Of a DNA stretch of 64,000 bases, positions 1-7,564 are shown piece by piece. The stretch comes from CAMLFJ01 sp035524955 (GTDB lineage Bacteria; Methylomirabilota; Methylomirabilia; Rokubacteriales; CSP1-6). Below the pieces are notes generated by a model that was not told the origin of the DNA, did no database searches, and saw only the letters and a list, made by a program, of their open reading frames with translations. How positions within the stretch are numbered: position 1 is the stretch's first letter; every line of letters starts with the position of its first letter. The position numbers and the translations under genes are program-made. The stretch spans positions 1-64,000 of the forward strand of contig DATLFG010000072.1 in assembly GCA_035524955.1 (NCBI GenBank). Direction: 5' to 3'.

Positions 1-1
1 G

Positions 2-802
2 GCGCGCCCGCCCGAGCCGCGCGTCGGCGGCGACGGCGACCCGCGCGCGGCGACATCGGCCGCGCCGGCCGCGCCGCCCGCGCCACCACGCGCCTCCGAG
101 GGCGAGGCGCCGGAGCGAGTCCCGATGAGCCCGCTGCGCCGCCGGATCGCGGAGCGGCTCGTGGAGGCGCAGCGGACCGCGGCCATCCTCACGACGTTCA
201 ACGAGGTGGATCTCTCGGCCCTGCTGGCCGCCCGCCGGCGTCATCGCGAGGCCTTCCGGAGCCGGCACGGCGTGGACCTGGGGCTCATGTCCCTGTTCGG
301 CCGCGCCTGCGTGGGGGCGCTCCGCGATGTGCCCGTGGTGAACGCCCGGATCGACGGCTCCGACATCGTCTACCATCGCCAGGTGCATCTCGGCATCGCG
401 GTGAGCACCGACCGCGGGCTCGTCGTGCCGGTGGTCCGGGACGCGGGCTCGCTCAGCCTGGCCGACCTGGAGCGCCGGATCGACGAGCTGGCCCGGCGGG
501 CCCGCGAGGGCAAGATCACGCCGGACGATCTCTCCGGCGGCACCTTCACCATCACCAACGGCGGCGTCTTCGGCTCGCTGCTCTCGACCCCGATCCTCAA
601 TCCTCCGCAGTCCGGCATCCTCGGCATGCACAAGATCGAGGACCGGCCGGTGGCGGTGGACGGCCAGGTCGTGATCCGCCCGATGATGTACCTCGCCTTG
701 TCCTATGATCACCGTCTGGTGGACGGTGCCCAGGCCGTGACCTTCCTGGTCCGGGTCAAGGAGCGCCTCGAAGACCCGGTGCGCATGCTCCTCGAGGTGT
801 GA
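2..802 (+). CDS. sucB: Dihydrolipoyl succinyltransferase (2-oxoglutarate dehydrogenase E2), C-terminal part, cut by window edge
   Basis: Transfers the succinyl group from lipoyl-lysine to CoA in the 2-oxoglutarate dehydrogenase complex. The reading frame is open to the left edge, so the lipoyl and peripheral-subunit-binding domains lie outside; what is visible is an Ala/Pro-rich linker and then the full catalytic domain. The motif SYDHRLVDGAQA near the C terminus carries the catalytic His and the Asp of the HxxxDG signature, and STPILNPPQSGILGMHKI is typical of SucB rather than the pyruvate-complex AceF. The first internal ATG (125) is not the true start, because similarity continues upstream. 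The stop overlaps the start of lpd (GTGA), so the two are co-transcribed. Confidence 0.93.
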   Translation, partial: ARPPEPRVGGDGDPRAATSAAPAAPPAPPRASEGEAPERVPMSPLRRRIAERLVEAQRTAAILTTFNEVDLSALLAARRRHREAFRSRHGVDLGLMSLFGRACVGALRDVPVVNARIDGSDIVYHRQVHLGIAVSTDRGLVVPVVRDAGSLSLADLERRIDELARRAREGKITPDDLSGGTFTITNGGVFGSLLSTPILNPPQSGILGMHKIEDRPVAVDGQVVIRPMMYLALSYDHRLVDGAQAVTFLVRVKERLEDPVRMLLEV

Positions 803-2208
803 GCGAGGTGGCCGAGGCGGAGCGGTACGATCTGGCCGTCATCGGGGCGGGTCCGGGCGGCTATGTGGCCGCCATCCGGGCCGCCCAACTCGGCATGCGC
901 GTGCTCTGCGTGGACCGCGAGGCGGCGCTCGGCGGCACCTGCCTGCGGATTGGCTGCATCCCGTCCAAGGCGCTGCTCGACTCCAGCGAGCTCTTCTGGC
1001 AGGCGCGCACCCGGCTGGCCTCCCACGGCGTCGGTGTGGGGGAGGTCTCGCTCGACCTCCCCATGATGATGCGACGGAAGGAGCAGGTGGTGCAGGGGCT
1101 CACCACCGGGGTCGCCGGCCTCTTCAAGAAGAACCGGATCACGCGGCGCACCGGGAGCGCCCGGCTCGTCACGCCGGACCGCGTCGCGATCGAGGGCCCG
1201 GATGCGGGCACCGTGCACGCCCCGCGCATCCTCATCGCCACCGGGTCGGGGCCCGCCACGCTGCCCGGCTTCGAGCTCGACGGGACCCGGATCGTCAGCT
1301 CCGAGGAGGCCCTGTCGTTCGACGCGCTGCCCGCGCGCCTGCTGGTGATCGGCGCCGGGGCGGTCGGACTCGAGCTGGGCTCGGTCTGGGCCCGCCTGGG
1401 CTCCGAGGTCCGGGTCGTCGAGATCGCCGACCGTATCGTCCCGGGCATGGACGACGAGCTCGCGCGCGCCCTGCACCGCGCGCTCGAGCGACAGGGGCTC
1501 TCGTTCCGGCTCTCCGCGGCGGCCCGCAAGGCGGTCGTCAAGGGTGCCGCGGTGGACGTGACGATCGAGACCGACGGAACGGCGGTGACCGAAGCCTTCG
1601 ACCGCGTGCTCGTGGCGGTCGGCCGGCGCCCTTTCACGGCCGGCCTGGGGCTCGACACGCTCGGCGTGGCGCTCGGTCCCGGGGGCCACATCCGGGTCGA
1701 CGAGCGCTTCGAGACCTCCGTCCCGGGCATTCACGCCGTCGGCGACGTGATCGGCGGGCCGATGCTGGCGCACAAGGCCGAGGAGGAAGGGATCGCCTGC
1801 GTGGAGCGCATCGCCGGCCAGGCCGGTCATGTGAACTACGAGGCGATCCCCAACGTGGTCTACACCTGGCCGGAGCTCGCCGCGGTGGGGAGGACCGAGC
1901 AGGAGTGCCGCGCGCAGGGCCTCGAGGTCACCGCGGGCACCGCCCTCTTCGCCGCCAACGGCCGGGCGCGCGCGATGGGCGAGCGGGACGGCCTCGTCAA
2001 GGTGGTGGCCGACGGCCGGAGCGACCGGATCCTCGGGCTCCACATCCTGGGGCCCCACGCCTCCGAGCTGATCGCCGAGGCCGGCCTCGCGATCGAGTTC
2101 GGCGCCAGCGCCGAGGACATCGCCCGCACCTCCCACGCTCACCCGACGCTGGCCGAGGCGGTCCGCGAGGCCGCGCTCGCGGTGGCGAAGCGGAGCATCC
2201 ACTCGTAG
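799..2208 (+). CDS. lpdA: Dihydrolipoamide dehydrogenase (E3)
   Basis: FAD-dependent E3 subunit that reoxidises dihydrolipoamide with NAD+. 469 residues, the usual length. An N-terminal FAD-binding GAGPGG motif lies at residues 16-21, and the redox-active disulfide is in GGTCLRIGCIPSK (Cys48 and Cys53). A second, NAD-binding GAGAVGLELG motif lies mid-protein, and the C-terminal HPTLAEAV contains the His/Glu pair that acts as base at the dimer interface. The start is GTG, overlapping the sucB stop by the GTGA arrangement. Position after sucB indicates a sucAB-lpd cluster. An Arg replaces the more usual Asn/Lys next to the first redox Cys, which is unremarkable. Confidence 0.97.
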   Translation: MSEVAEAERYDLAVIGAGPGGYVAAIRAAQLGMRVLCVDREAALGGTCLRIGCIPSKALLDSSELFWQARTRLASHGVGVGEVSLDLPMMMRRKEQVVQGLTTGVAGLFKKNRITRRTGSARLVTPDRVAIEGPDAGTVHAPRILIATGSGPATLPGFELDGTRIVSSEEALSFDALPARLLVIGAGAVGLELGSVWARLGSEVRVVEIADRIVPGMDDELARALHRALERQGLSFRLSAAARKAVVKGAAVDVTIETDGTAVTEAFDRVLVAVGRRPFTAGLGLDTLGVALGPGGHIRVDERFETSVPGIHAVGDVIGGPMLAHKAEEEGIACVERIAGQAGHVNYEAIPNVVYTWPELAAVGRTEQECRAQGLEVTAGTALFAANGRARAMGERDGLVKVVADGRSDRILGLHILGPHASELIAEAGLAIEFGASAEDIARTSHAHPTLAEAVREAALAVAKRSIHS

Positions 2209-2220
2209 GCCGGGCCGGCC

Positions 2221-2340
2221 CGGATTATGCGTGAACACATGTGCCACCCTCACCCTGTCCCTCTCCCTCGGAGAGGGAGAGGGACAGGGTGAGGGGGCGC
2301 ACAGGATGCGGAACCCGCGTCCGTGAGTAGAGCGGGCTAG
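2221..2340. repeat. Dispersed palindromic repeat, copy A
   Basis: About 120 bp between lpdA and the convergent sigma-factor gene. Its core (about 2247-2294) is an almost perfect long hairpin with arms CCCTCACCCTGTCCCTCTCC and its complement. The outer ends form a weaker inverted pair. A related copy lies at 45934-46096 with the same edge sequences and the same terminal GGGCTAG. In both copies the CTA inside this terminus is the stop codon (on the minus strand) of the neighbouring gene. It may also act as a transcription terminator for lpdA. It encodes no protein, so it resembles a REP or MITE-type non-autonomous element. Confidence 0.75.
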
Positions 2341-3605
2341 TCGCCGTTCGGTCCGTCGGGCAGCTCGGCGAGCCGGCGCTCGAGAAAGCGCCGCTGCGGC
2401 TCCTGCCGCGTGAGGGAGAGCGCGCGCTCGTAGGACGCCCGGGCGTCGCCCGTCTTGCCGAGCCGGCGGCACAGCTCCGCGCGCGCCGAGTGCGCCAGCG
2501 GGTACTCGGCCAGCTCGCCGCGCGCCAGGATCGCGTCGATCAGGGCCAGGCCCGTGGCGGGGCCGTCGCGCATCGCCACCGCGGCGGCCCGGTTCAGCTC
2601 GACCACCGGCGAGGGCTCGGCCCGCACCAGCACGTCGTAGAGCCCGACGATCTGCGCCCAGTCGGTCGCCGCGGCGACGGGCGCCTCCGCGTGCACGACC
2701 GCGATCGCCGCCTGGAGCGTGTAGGGGCCGATGCGGCGCGAGGCGAGCGCCCGCTCCACCAGGGCGGTGCCCTCCGTGATCTGCGCGCGGTTCCAGCGGG
2801 AGCGGTCCTGGTCGTCCAGCAGGATCAGCTCGCCGGTGGGTGAGGTGCGCGCGGGGCGCCGCGATTCGTGCAGCAGCATGAGGGCGAGCAGGCCCATGGC
2901 CTCGGGCTCCGGGAGGAGCTCGCACAGCAACCGCCCCAGGCGGATCGCCTCGCCCGAGAGATCGGCCCGCGTCAGCGACTCGCCCGAGGAGGCCGCGTAG
3001 CCCTCGTTGAACACCAGGTAGATCACGTGCAGCACGGTATCCAGGCGATCCGGCAGCTCGTTCCGGGCCGGGACCTCGTAGGGGATGCGCGCGTCGCGGA
3101 TCTTCGCCTTGGCGCGGACGATGCGCTGGGCGAGTGTGGGCGGGGCGGTGAGGAAGGCGCGCGCGATCTCCTCGGTGGTGAGGCCGCAGACCTCGCGGAG
3201 CGTCAGCGCGACCTGGGCGTCCGGCGGCAGGGCCGGATGGCAGCAGGTGAAGATCAGGCGGAGCCGGTCGTCGACGATGTCCTCGGCCTCTCCGGGCCGA
3301 GGGCCGGCGGTCTCCGCCTCGAGCCGCTCGGCCAGCTCGGCCTGGGAGGCGTCGAAGCGGGCGCGCCGGCGCATGGCGTCGATGGCCTTGAAGCGGCCGG
3401 TGGAGACGAGCCACGCCCGCGGGTTGGCGGGCGTCCCCTCGCGCGGCCACTGCTCGACCGCGGCCGCGAAGGCCTCGTGCAGCGCCTCCTCCGCCAGGTC
3501 GAAGTCGCCGAGCAGGCGGATGAGGGTGGCGAGGACACGGCGCGAGTCCGAACGGTAGACCGCGTCCACCGCCTCGCGGGCGCGGTCGACCGGGGGCTCG
3601 CTCAT
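2337..3605 (-). CDS. ECF42-type extracytoplasmic function sigma factor with C-terminal TPR-like extension
   Basis: RNA polymerase sigma factor of 422 residues, about twice the length of a simple ECF sigma. The first about 170 residues hold sigma-2 (around RLLGDFDLAEEALHEAFAAA) and sigma-4 (TLREVCGLTTEEIARAFL). The remaining about 240 residues form the helical extension (DUF6596/TPR-like) seen in group ECF42, where the extension rather than an anti-sigma factor is thought to regulate activity. It is the last gene of a minus-strand operon behind two DGPF/YCII proteins, the neighbourhood that defines ECF42. The gap to the upstream gene is 18 bp. No anti-sigma gene is nearby. The stop codon lies inside the adjoining palindromic repeat. 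Confidence 0.9.
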   Translation of the reverse strand: MSEPPVDRAREAVDAVYRSDSRRVLATLIRLLGDFDLAEEALHEAFAAAVEQWPREGTPANPRAWLVSTGRFKAIDAMRRRARFDASQAELAERLEAETAGPRPGEAEDIVDDRLRLIFTCCHPALPPDAQVALTLREVCGLTTEEIARAFLTAPPTLAQRIVRAKAKIRDARIPYEVPARNELPDRLDTVLHVIYLVFNEGYAASSGESLTRADLSGEAIRLGRLLCELLPEPEAMGLLALMLLHESRRPARTSPTGELILLDDQDRSRWNRAQITEGTALVERALASRRIGPYTLQAAIAVVHAEAPVAAATDWAQIVGLYDVLVRAEPSPVVELNRAAAVAMRDGPATGLALIDAILARGELAEYPLAHSARAELCRRLGKTGDARASYERALSLTRQEPQRRFLERRLAELPDGPNGD

Positions 3606-3623
3606 GGCGCGTCGTGGGCGCGG

Positions 3624-3980
3624 CTAGGAGTGCCGCAGCTCCTGGACCGGACGCACCTCGATGGTTCCCAGCCGCGCCGGGGGGAACCTCGAGGCGATCG
3701 CGCACGCCTCGTCCATGTCCCTGGCCTCGATGAGGAAGAACCCACCCAGCTGCTCCTTCGTCTCGGCGAAGGGGCCGTCGGTGGTGGTCGCCTTGCCGCC
3801 GCGCACCCGGACGGTGCGACCAGTCCGCGCGCGCTGCAGCGCATTCGAGACGATGTAGTGGCCGCTCCGGCGGAGCTCTTCGTCGTAGCCGAGGGCCGCG
3901 TCCACGAGCGCCTGCATCTCCCCGTCGGGCAAGGCGTCCAGCGTCTTCTCGTCGTGATAGATCAGGAACATGAACTTCAT
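3624..3980 (-). CDS. DGPF/YCII family protein, ECF42-associated (second gene)
   Basis: 118-residue protein of the YCII/DGPF family. The signature TDGPFAETKEQLGGF sits around residues 66-80 and the N terminus is the typical MKFMFLIYHDEK. Such proteins have a dimeric ferredoxin-like alpha/beta fold; their biochemical role is not settled, but they are the conserved partners of ECF42 sigma factors. The start ATG overlaps the stop of the upstream paralogue by four bases, and the sigma gene follows 18 bp later, so all three are translationally linked. It differs substantially from the other two copies in this window outside the DGPF core. Confidence 0.92.
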   Translation of the reverse strand: MKFMFLIYHDEKTLDALPDGEMQALVDAALGYDEELRRSGHYIVSNALQRARTGRTVRVRGGKATTTDGPFAETKEQLGGFFLIEARDMDEACAIASRFPPARLGTIEVRPVQELRHS

Positions 3981-4330
3981 GGCTTGAGCTCCTTGACGGG
4001 CCGTACCTCGATGCTGCCCCGGCGCCCCATGGGGATCTTCGCGGCCACCTGGAGGGCGTCGTTCAGGTCACGGGCCTCGATCAGGATGAACCCGCCGAGC
4101 TGCTCCTTCGTCTCGGCGAAGGGGCCGTCGGTCGTGGATAGCTTGCCATTCCGGACCCGGATGGTGGTGGCCGTCTCGACCGGCTGGAGGGCCTGGGCGG
4201 CGATGAGATGACCGCTCCTCCGGAGGGCCTCGTCGTAGGCCAGGCTCTCCTCGGTGCAGGCGTCGGCCTCCCGCTTGGACATGGCGTCCATCTCCTTCTC
4301 CACAAGATAGACCAGGCAGACGTACTTCAT
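3977..4330 (-). CDS. DGPF/YCII family protein, ECF42-associated (first gene)
   Basis: 117-residue DGPF/YCII protein, first gene of the minus-strand ECF42 operon. It begins MKYVCLVYLVEKEMDAM and carries the TTDGPFAETKEQLGGF core. A ribosome binding site (GAGGGG) precedes the ATG. Upstream lies a 206-bp divergent region holding a palindrome with sequences like those reported for ECF42 promoters. Function beyond the association with the sigma factor is unknown. Confidence 0.92.
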   Translation of the reverse strand: MKYVCLVYLVEKEMDAMSKREADACTEESLAYDEALRRSGHLIAAQALQPVETATTIRVRNGKLSTTDGPFAETKEQLGGFILIEARDLNDALQVAAKIPMGRRGSIEVRPVKELKP

Positions 4331-4438
4331 AGCCCCTCCTCATGGCGGTGGCATGGCTGCGGATGTGAGTTGGTCGCTCGGGGAGCCCGGAAATCGACCG
4401 CGATCGCCCGAACTTGCCCAGCATGGCGGCGTCCCCCG

Positions 4439-4475
4439 GCCATGTCGATCCCCGGCCGGCCCGTTCGACCATGGC
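4439..4475. promoter_or_regulatory. Palindromic, possibly bidirectional ECF42 promoter
   Basis: The divergent gap between the ECF42 operon and the VOC/MFS/DGPF operon contains GCCATGTCGA (4439-4448) and its near-inverse TCGACCATGGC (4465-4475), centred on CCGGCCGG. Read rightwards, TGTCGA is followed after 17 nt by CGACC; read leftwards, GGTCGA is followed after 17 nt by CGAC. As I recall, ECF42 targets were described with TGTCGA at -35 and CGA/TC at -10, so each half could serve as a promoter in one direction. The leaders would be about 65 nt (right) and 110 nt (left). The alternative is an operator for an unknown dimeric repressor. Confidence 0.45.
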
Positions 4476-4539
4476 GTGAGGGAACACGTGTGTCCCGACG
4501 CGCACCGCCCACGGGGCCTCGCCCCACCGGAGAGCCGTG

Positions 4540-4920
4540 ATGATCAAGGGACTGAGCGCCGTATCGATCTGGAGCGCCGATCTGAACAACTTGCTGCCGT
4601 TCTACCGTGACGTGCTCGGCCTGAGGGTGGCCATCCAGTCACCGCGCTTCGTCGTCCTGGGCGAGCCGGGGGCGCCGACGATCGGGCTGGGCACGCACAG
4701 TGAAGTCCGCGGCCGCAACGCCGACCCGGCACGCCACCTGGTCGGCCTGGCGACCGACGATCTCGTGGCGGACTGGAGACGGTTGAAAGCCGCCGGCGTG
4801 GAGTTCGTCGAGGATCCCACCGACTACGACGCCGTGTCGATCGCGACGCTCCAGGATCCCGAAGGCAACCTGGTTCAGCTCCTGCAGCCGGCCCATGGTA
4901 GGCTCCCAAGTGCGCAATGA
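4540..4920 (+). CDS. VOC (glyoxalase/bleomycin-resistance/dioxygenase) family protein
   Basis: 126-residue single vicinal-oxygen-chelate domain protein. It has the family's opening (KGLSAVSIWSADLNNLLPFYRDVLGL) and closing strand (IATLQDPEGNLVQLLQP) with the conserved C-terminal Glu-containing DPEGN motif. The usual first metal ligand (His in the first strand) is not present at the expected place (Ser instead), so metal dependence is uncertain. ATG 4540 is preferred over GTG 4537 because the purine-rich GGAGAG lies seven bases ahead. It overlaps the MFS gene by ATGA and is the first gene of an operon facing away from the ECF42 operon, so it may be a member of that regulon. Confidence 0.85.
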   Translation: MIKGLSAVSIWSADLNNLLPFYRDVLGLRVAIQSPRFVVLGEPGAPTIGLGTHSEVRGRNADPARHLVGLATDDLVADWRRLKAAGVEFVEDPTDYDAVSIATLQDPEGNLVQLLQPAHGRLPSAQ

Positions 4921-6128
4921 AGATCTTCTACGGCTGGGTGATCGTGGCGGCCGGCATCGTGATGACGTGCATCGGGATCGGCGCGATGCTCTCGCTCGGC
5001 GTGTTCCTGCAGCCCATGTCCGAGGCGATGGGATGGTCCCGCAGCGGCATCTCACTCGCCGCGATGCTGAACTTCCTCTGCATGGGCGTCGGGTCGTTCT
5101 TCTGGGGCGCGCTCTCCGACCGCTTCGGCACGCGGGTGGTGGTGCTCTCCGGCGGCATCCTGCTGGGCGCGGGCCTGGTGGCCGCGAGCCAGGCGGCCAC
5201 TCTCGGCCAGTTCCAGCTCTTCTTCGGAGTGATCGTGGGGGTGGCGGCCGGGAGCTTCTACGCGCCCATGACCGCGACGACCATGCGGTGGTTCACCGAG
5301 CACCGCAGCCTCGCGGTCGCGCTCGTCTCGGCCGGGCTCGGCCTGGGCTCGATGACGGTGGCGCCCCTCGCGGGCTGGATCATCACGACCTACGACTGGC
5401 GCGTCGCGATGCTGGTGATCGGCGACCTCGCGTGGCTCCTGCTCGTTCCCGCCGCGCTGCTCGTGCGCAACCCGCCCGCGCCGGCCGTCGCGGCTCCGGC
5501 GCCCGGCGTTGTCGTGGCACGCGAGTTCACGGTGGCGGAGGCCCTGCGCACCCCGCAGTTCGCGGCCATCGCGCTCACCCACTTCGCGTGCTGCGCCGCG
5601 CATTCGGGGCCAATCTTCCACATGGTCACCAACGCGATCGATCACGGCGTGTCCGCGATGGCCGCCACCACCGTGCTGGGAGCGGCGGGCCTGGCCTCGC
5701 TGAGCGGCCGCGTCATCTGCGGGCTTCTGGCCGATCGGCTGGGGGCCAAGAGGGTGCTGATCGTCGGGCTGGCCATCCAGGCGGTCGCGGTGAGCCTCTA
5801 CCTGGTCACCCGCGAGCTCGCGGGCTTCTATGCGCTGGCCCTCCTGTTCGGCCTCGCCTATGGCGGCGTGATGCCACTGTACGCGATCGTCGTGCGCGAG
5901 TACTTCGGCGCCCGGATCATGGGCGCCACATTCGGCGCGGTCGCCTTCGCGTCCACCCTGGGCATGGCCCTCGGGCCGTGGGCCGGCGGCTGGCTCTACG
6001 ATGCGTTCGGCAGCTACGCCTGGCTCTTCATCGGCTCGTTCGGCATCGGCCTCGGGGCGGTGGCCATCGCCTTCGCGTTCCGGCCTCCGGTGGCGTTCCG
6101 GGTTGCGGTGCCGCGCGTGGCGCACTGA
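4917..6128 (+). CDS. MFS transporter (monocarboxylate/OFA-like)
   Basis: 403-residue major facilitator with 12 predicted membrane helices. The start MKIFYGWVIVAAGIVMTC is typical of the monocarboxylate/oxalate-formate antiporter-like MFS branch. The inter-helix 2-3 loop contains the family signature in the form GALSDRFGTR, and the corresponding second-half motif reads GLLADRLGAKRVL. The substrate cannot be read from the sequence. The gene overlaps the VOC gene by four bases and is followed five bases later by a DGPF protein, so the three form one unit, probably a stress or detoxification set controlled with the divergent ECF42 operon. Confidence 0.92.
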   Translation: MKIFYGWVIVAAGIVMTCIGIGAMLSLGVFLQPMSEAMGWSRSGISLAAMLNFLCMGVGSFFWGALSDRFGTRVVVLSGGILLGAGLVAASQAATLGQFQLFFGVIVGVAAGSFYAPMTATTMRWFTEHRSLAVALVSAGLGLGSMTVAPLAGWIITTYDWRVAMLVIGDLAWLLLVPAALLVRNPPAPAVAAPAPGVVVAREFTVAEALRTPQFAAIALTHFACCAAHSGPIFHMVTNAIDHGVSAMAATTVLGAAGLASLSGRVICGLLADRLGAKRVLIVGLAIQAVAVSLYLVTRELAGFYALALLFGLAYGGVMPLYAIVVREYFGARIMGATFGAVAFASTLGMALGPWAGGWLYDAFGSYAWLFIGSFGIGLGAVAIAFAFRPPVAFRVAVPRVAH

Positions 6129-6133
6129 CCCGC

Positions 6134-6499
6134 ATGCGCTACCTGCTGCTGATGTACCGGGACGAGAAGTGGTGGGACGCCAAGCCCGAGGCGGAGCGCG
6201 GGGCGATCCGCCAGCTCGCGGTGGACGTGGCGGAGGACCTGCGCAAGCGCGGCATCTTCCTCACCGGCGATCCGCTGCTACCCACTCACACCGCCACCAC
6301 CGTGCGGATGCGCGACGGCAAGCCGGTCGCGACCGACGGGCCCTTCGCGGAGACCAAGGAGCAGCTCGGCGGCTACTCGGTCGTGGACGTGTCGACTCTC
6401 GACGAGGCGCTCGTCATCGCGAAGGAGCACCCGCTGGTGCGGGTGGGCGGCCACTCGATCGAGATCCGGCCGATCCGGGAGCTGTCGCCGCCGCACTAG
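6134..6499 (+). CDS. DGPF/YCII family protein, third copy
   Basis: 121-residue DGPF/YCII protein starting MRYLLLMYRDEKWWDAK with core ATDGPFAETKEQLGGYSVVD. It lies five bases after the MFS stop, as last gene of the VOC-MFS-DGPF operon. The open frame extends far upstream through the MFS gene in another frame, but the true start is fixed at the ATG by the family N terminus and by the end of the MFS gene. Together with the two copies in the divergent operon it makes three DGPF proteins around one ECF42 sigma factor. Confidence 0.93.
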   Translation: MRYLLLMYRDEKWWDAKPEAERGAIRQLAVDVAEDLRKRGIFLTGDPLLPTHTATTVRMRDGKPVATDGPFAETKEQLGGYSVVDVSTLDEALVIAKEHPLVRVGGHSIEIRPIRELSPPH

Positions 6500-6515
6500 C
6501 TCTGCGCGCTCCCCC

Positions 6516-6545
6516 TTGCCACCCGGCCGACCGGCTGCGTATGCT
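6516..6545 (+). promoter_or_regulatory. Sigma-70-like promoter, very short leader
   Basis: TTGCCA (6516-6521), an 18-nt spacer and TATGCT (6540-6545) lie directly ahead of the ABC receptor gene. The -10 box ends 12 nt before ATG 6558 and no ribosome binding site is present, so the transcript would be nearly leaderless. Assigned by eye; no transcription start data. Confidence 0.5.
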
Positions 6546-6557
6546 GGGCCGGCGTTC

Positions 6558-7547
6558 ATGGCGAGCCGGCTTCGGCGGATGGGGGTACACGCGACGGCGC
6601 TGCTGATCGGCGCGATCCTGGCGGGTCCGGCCGTCGGCTGGGCCCAGCCGACCGCGGCGCGGATCGGCATCCTCTTTCTCGCGAACCCCGACACCGACAA
6701 CTCGCGGCGGGCCCTCGCGCTTCGCGAGGGTCTGCACGAGCTGGGCTACGTGGAAGGCCAATCCGTGGTGTTCGAGTACCGATTCGCCCGCGGCAAGCCC
6801 GAGCGCCTCCGCGGCCTGGCCGATGGCCTCGTGCGGAGCCGGGTGGACGTGATCGTGGCGGTCGGCTTCCAGGCGGCGCTCGCGGCCAAGGCGGCGACCC
6901 GGAGCATCCCGATCGTGATGGCGCCGGCCGGGGATCCGGTCACCCAGGGGCTCGTGACGAACCTGGCCCGGCCCGAGGGCAACGTCACCGGCGTGGCCCT
7001 GCTGAGCCCCGAGGTGAGGGGCAAGCGCCTGTCGCTCCTCAAGGAGATGGTGCCCAAGCTCACCCGGGTCGCGGTCCTCGTCAATCCGGACCGGCGCTCC
7101 CTCGTCACGGAGCTCGACAGCGTGGCCGCGCAGCTCGGAGTCCAGATCGATTGGATCGAGATCGCGGGGCCGGAGGGGCTGGACGCGCTCCGCCGCCGGC
7201 TGCGTACCGTCCCGGTGCAGGGGATCTACACGGTGGAGAGCCCCCTGATCGACGGGATCGCGCCGCGGATCGCGGAGGTGGCCCGGGAGCAGCGATTGCC
7301 CTCGGTGTTTCCCTTCAAGGAGGCCGTCGAGGGCGGAGGCCTGATGAGCTACGCCACGAGCTTCCCGGAGACGCAGCGGCGCGCCGCATCCTACGTTCAC
7401 CGGCTGCTCAACGGCGCCAAGCCCGGGGACCTCTCCATCGAGCAGGCCGACCGCTTCGAGCTGGTCGTCAACCTCAGGACCGCGAAGGCGATCGGCCTTG
7501 CGGTGCCGCCTTCCATCCTCGTGCAGGCCAACCAGGTCATCGAGTAG
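6558..7547 (+). CDS. ABC transporter substrate-binding protein (ABC_sub_bind/TrpX-like)
   Basis: 329-residue periplasmic receptor of the ABC_sub_bind (PF04392) family. It starts with a secretion signal (VHATALLIGAILAGPAVGWAQ) with a probable cut after GWA. The mature part begins TAARIGILFLANPDTDN and shows family features such as RSRVDVIVAVGFQAALAAKAAT, PIVMAPAGDPVTQGLVTNLARPEGNVTG and the C-terminal DLSIEQADRFELVVNLRTAKAIGL. No permease or ATPase gene is adjacent, which is common for this family in soil genomes. The start ATG 6558 fits the promoter 12 nt upstream; ATG 6579 is an alternative. The ligand is unknown (amino-acid or aromatic-type ligands are typical). Confidence 0.92.
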   Translation: MASRLRRMGVHATALLIGAILAGPAVGWAQPTAARIGILFLANPDTDNSRRALALREGLHELGYVEGQSVVFEYRFARGKPERLRGLADGLVRSRVDVIVAVGFQAALAAKAATRSIPIVMAPAGDPVTQGLVTNLARPEGNVTGVALLSPEVRGKRLSLLKEMVPKLTRVAVLVNPDRRSLVTELDSVAAQLGVQIDWIEIAGPEGLDALRRRLRTVPVQGIYTVESPLIDGIAPRIAEVAREQRLPSVFPFKEAVEGGGLMSYATSFPETQRRAASYVHRLLNGAKPGDLSIEQADRFELVVNLRTAKAIGLAVPPSILVQANQVIE

Positions 7548-7564
7548 GCCGAAGGAGACGTCGC

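Noticed and set aside
709..3705. Very long minus-strand open frame (about 1000 codons) across lpdA and the sigma factor region
   Set aside because: Low-complexity Arg/Gly/Pro-rich translation, antisense to lpdA and out of frame with the sigma factor; a by-product of high GC content.
4331..4536. Possible extra gene in the frame covering 4068-4589
   Set aside because: Antisense or out of frame to the first DGPF gene and no family resemblance; the region is better explained as a divergent promoter region.
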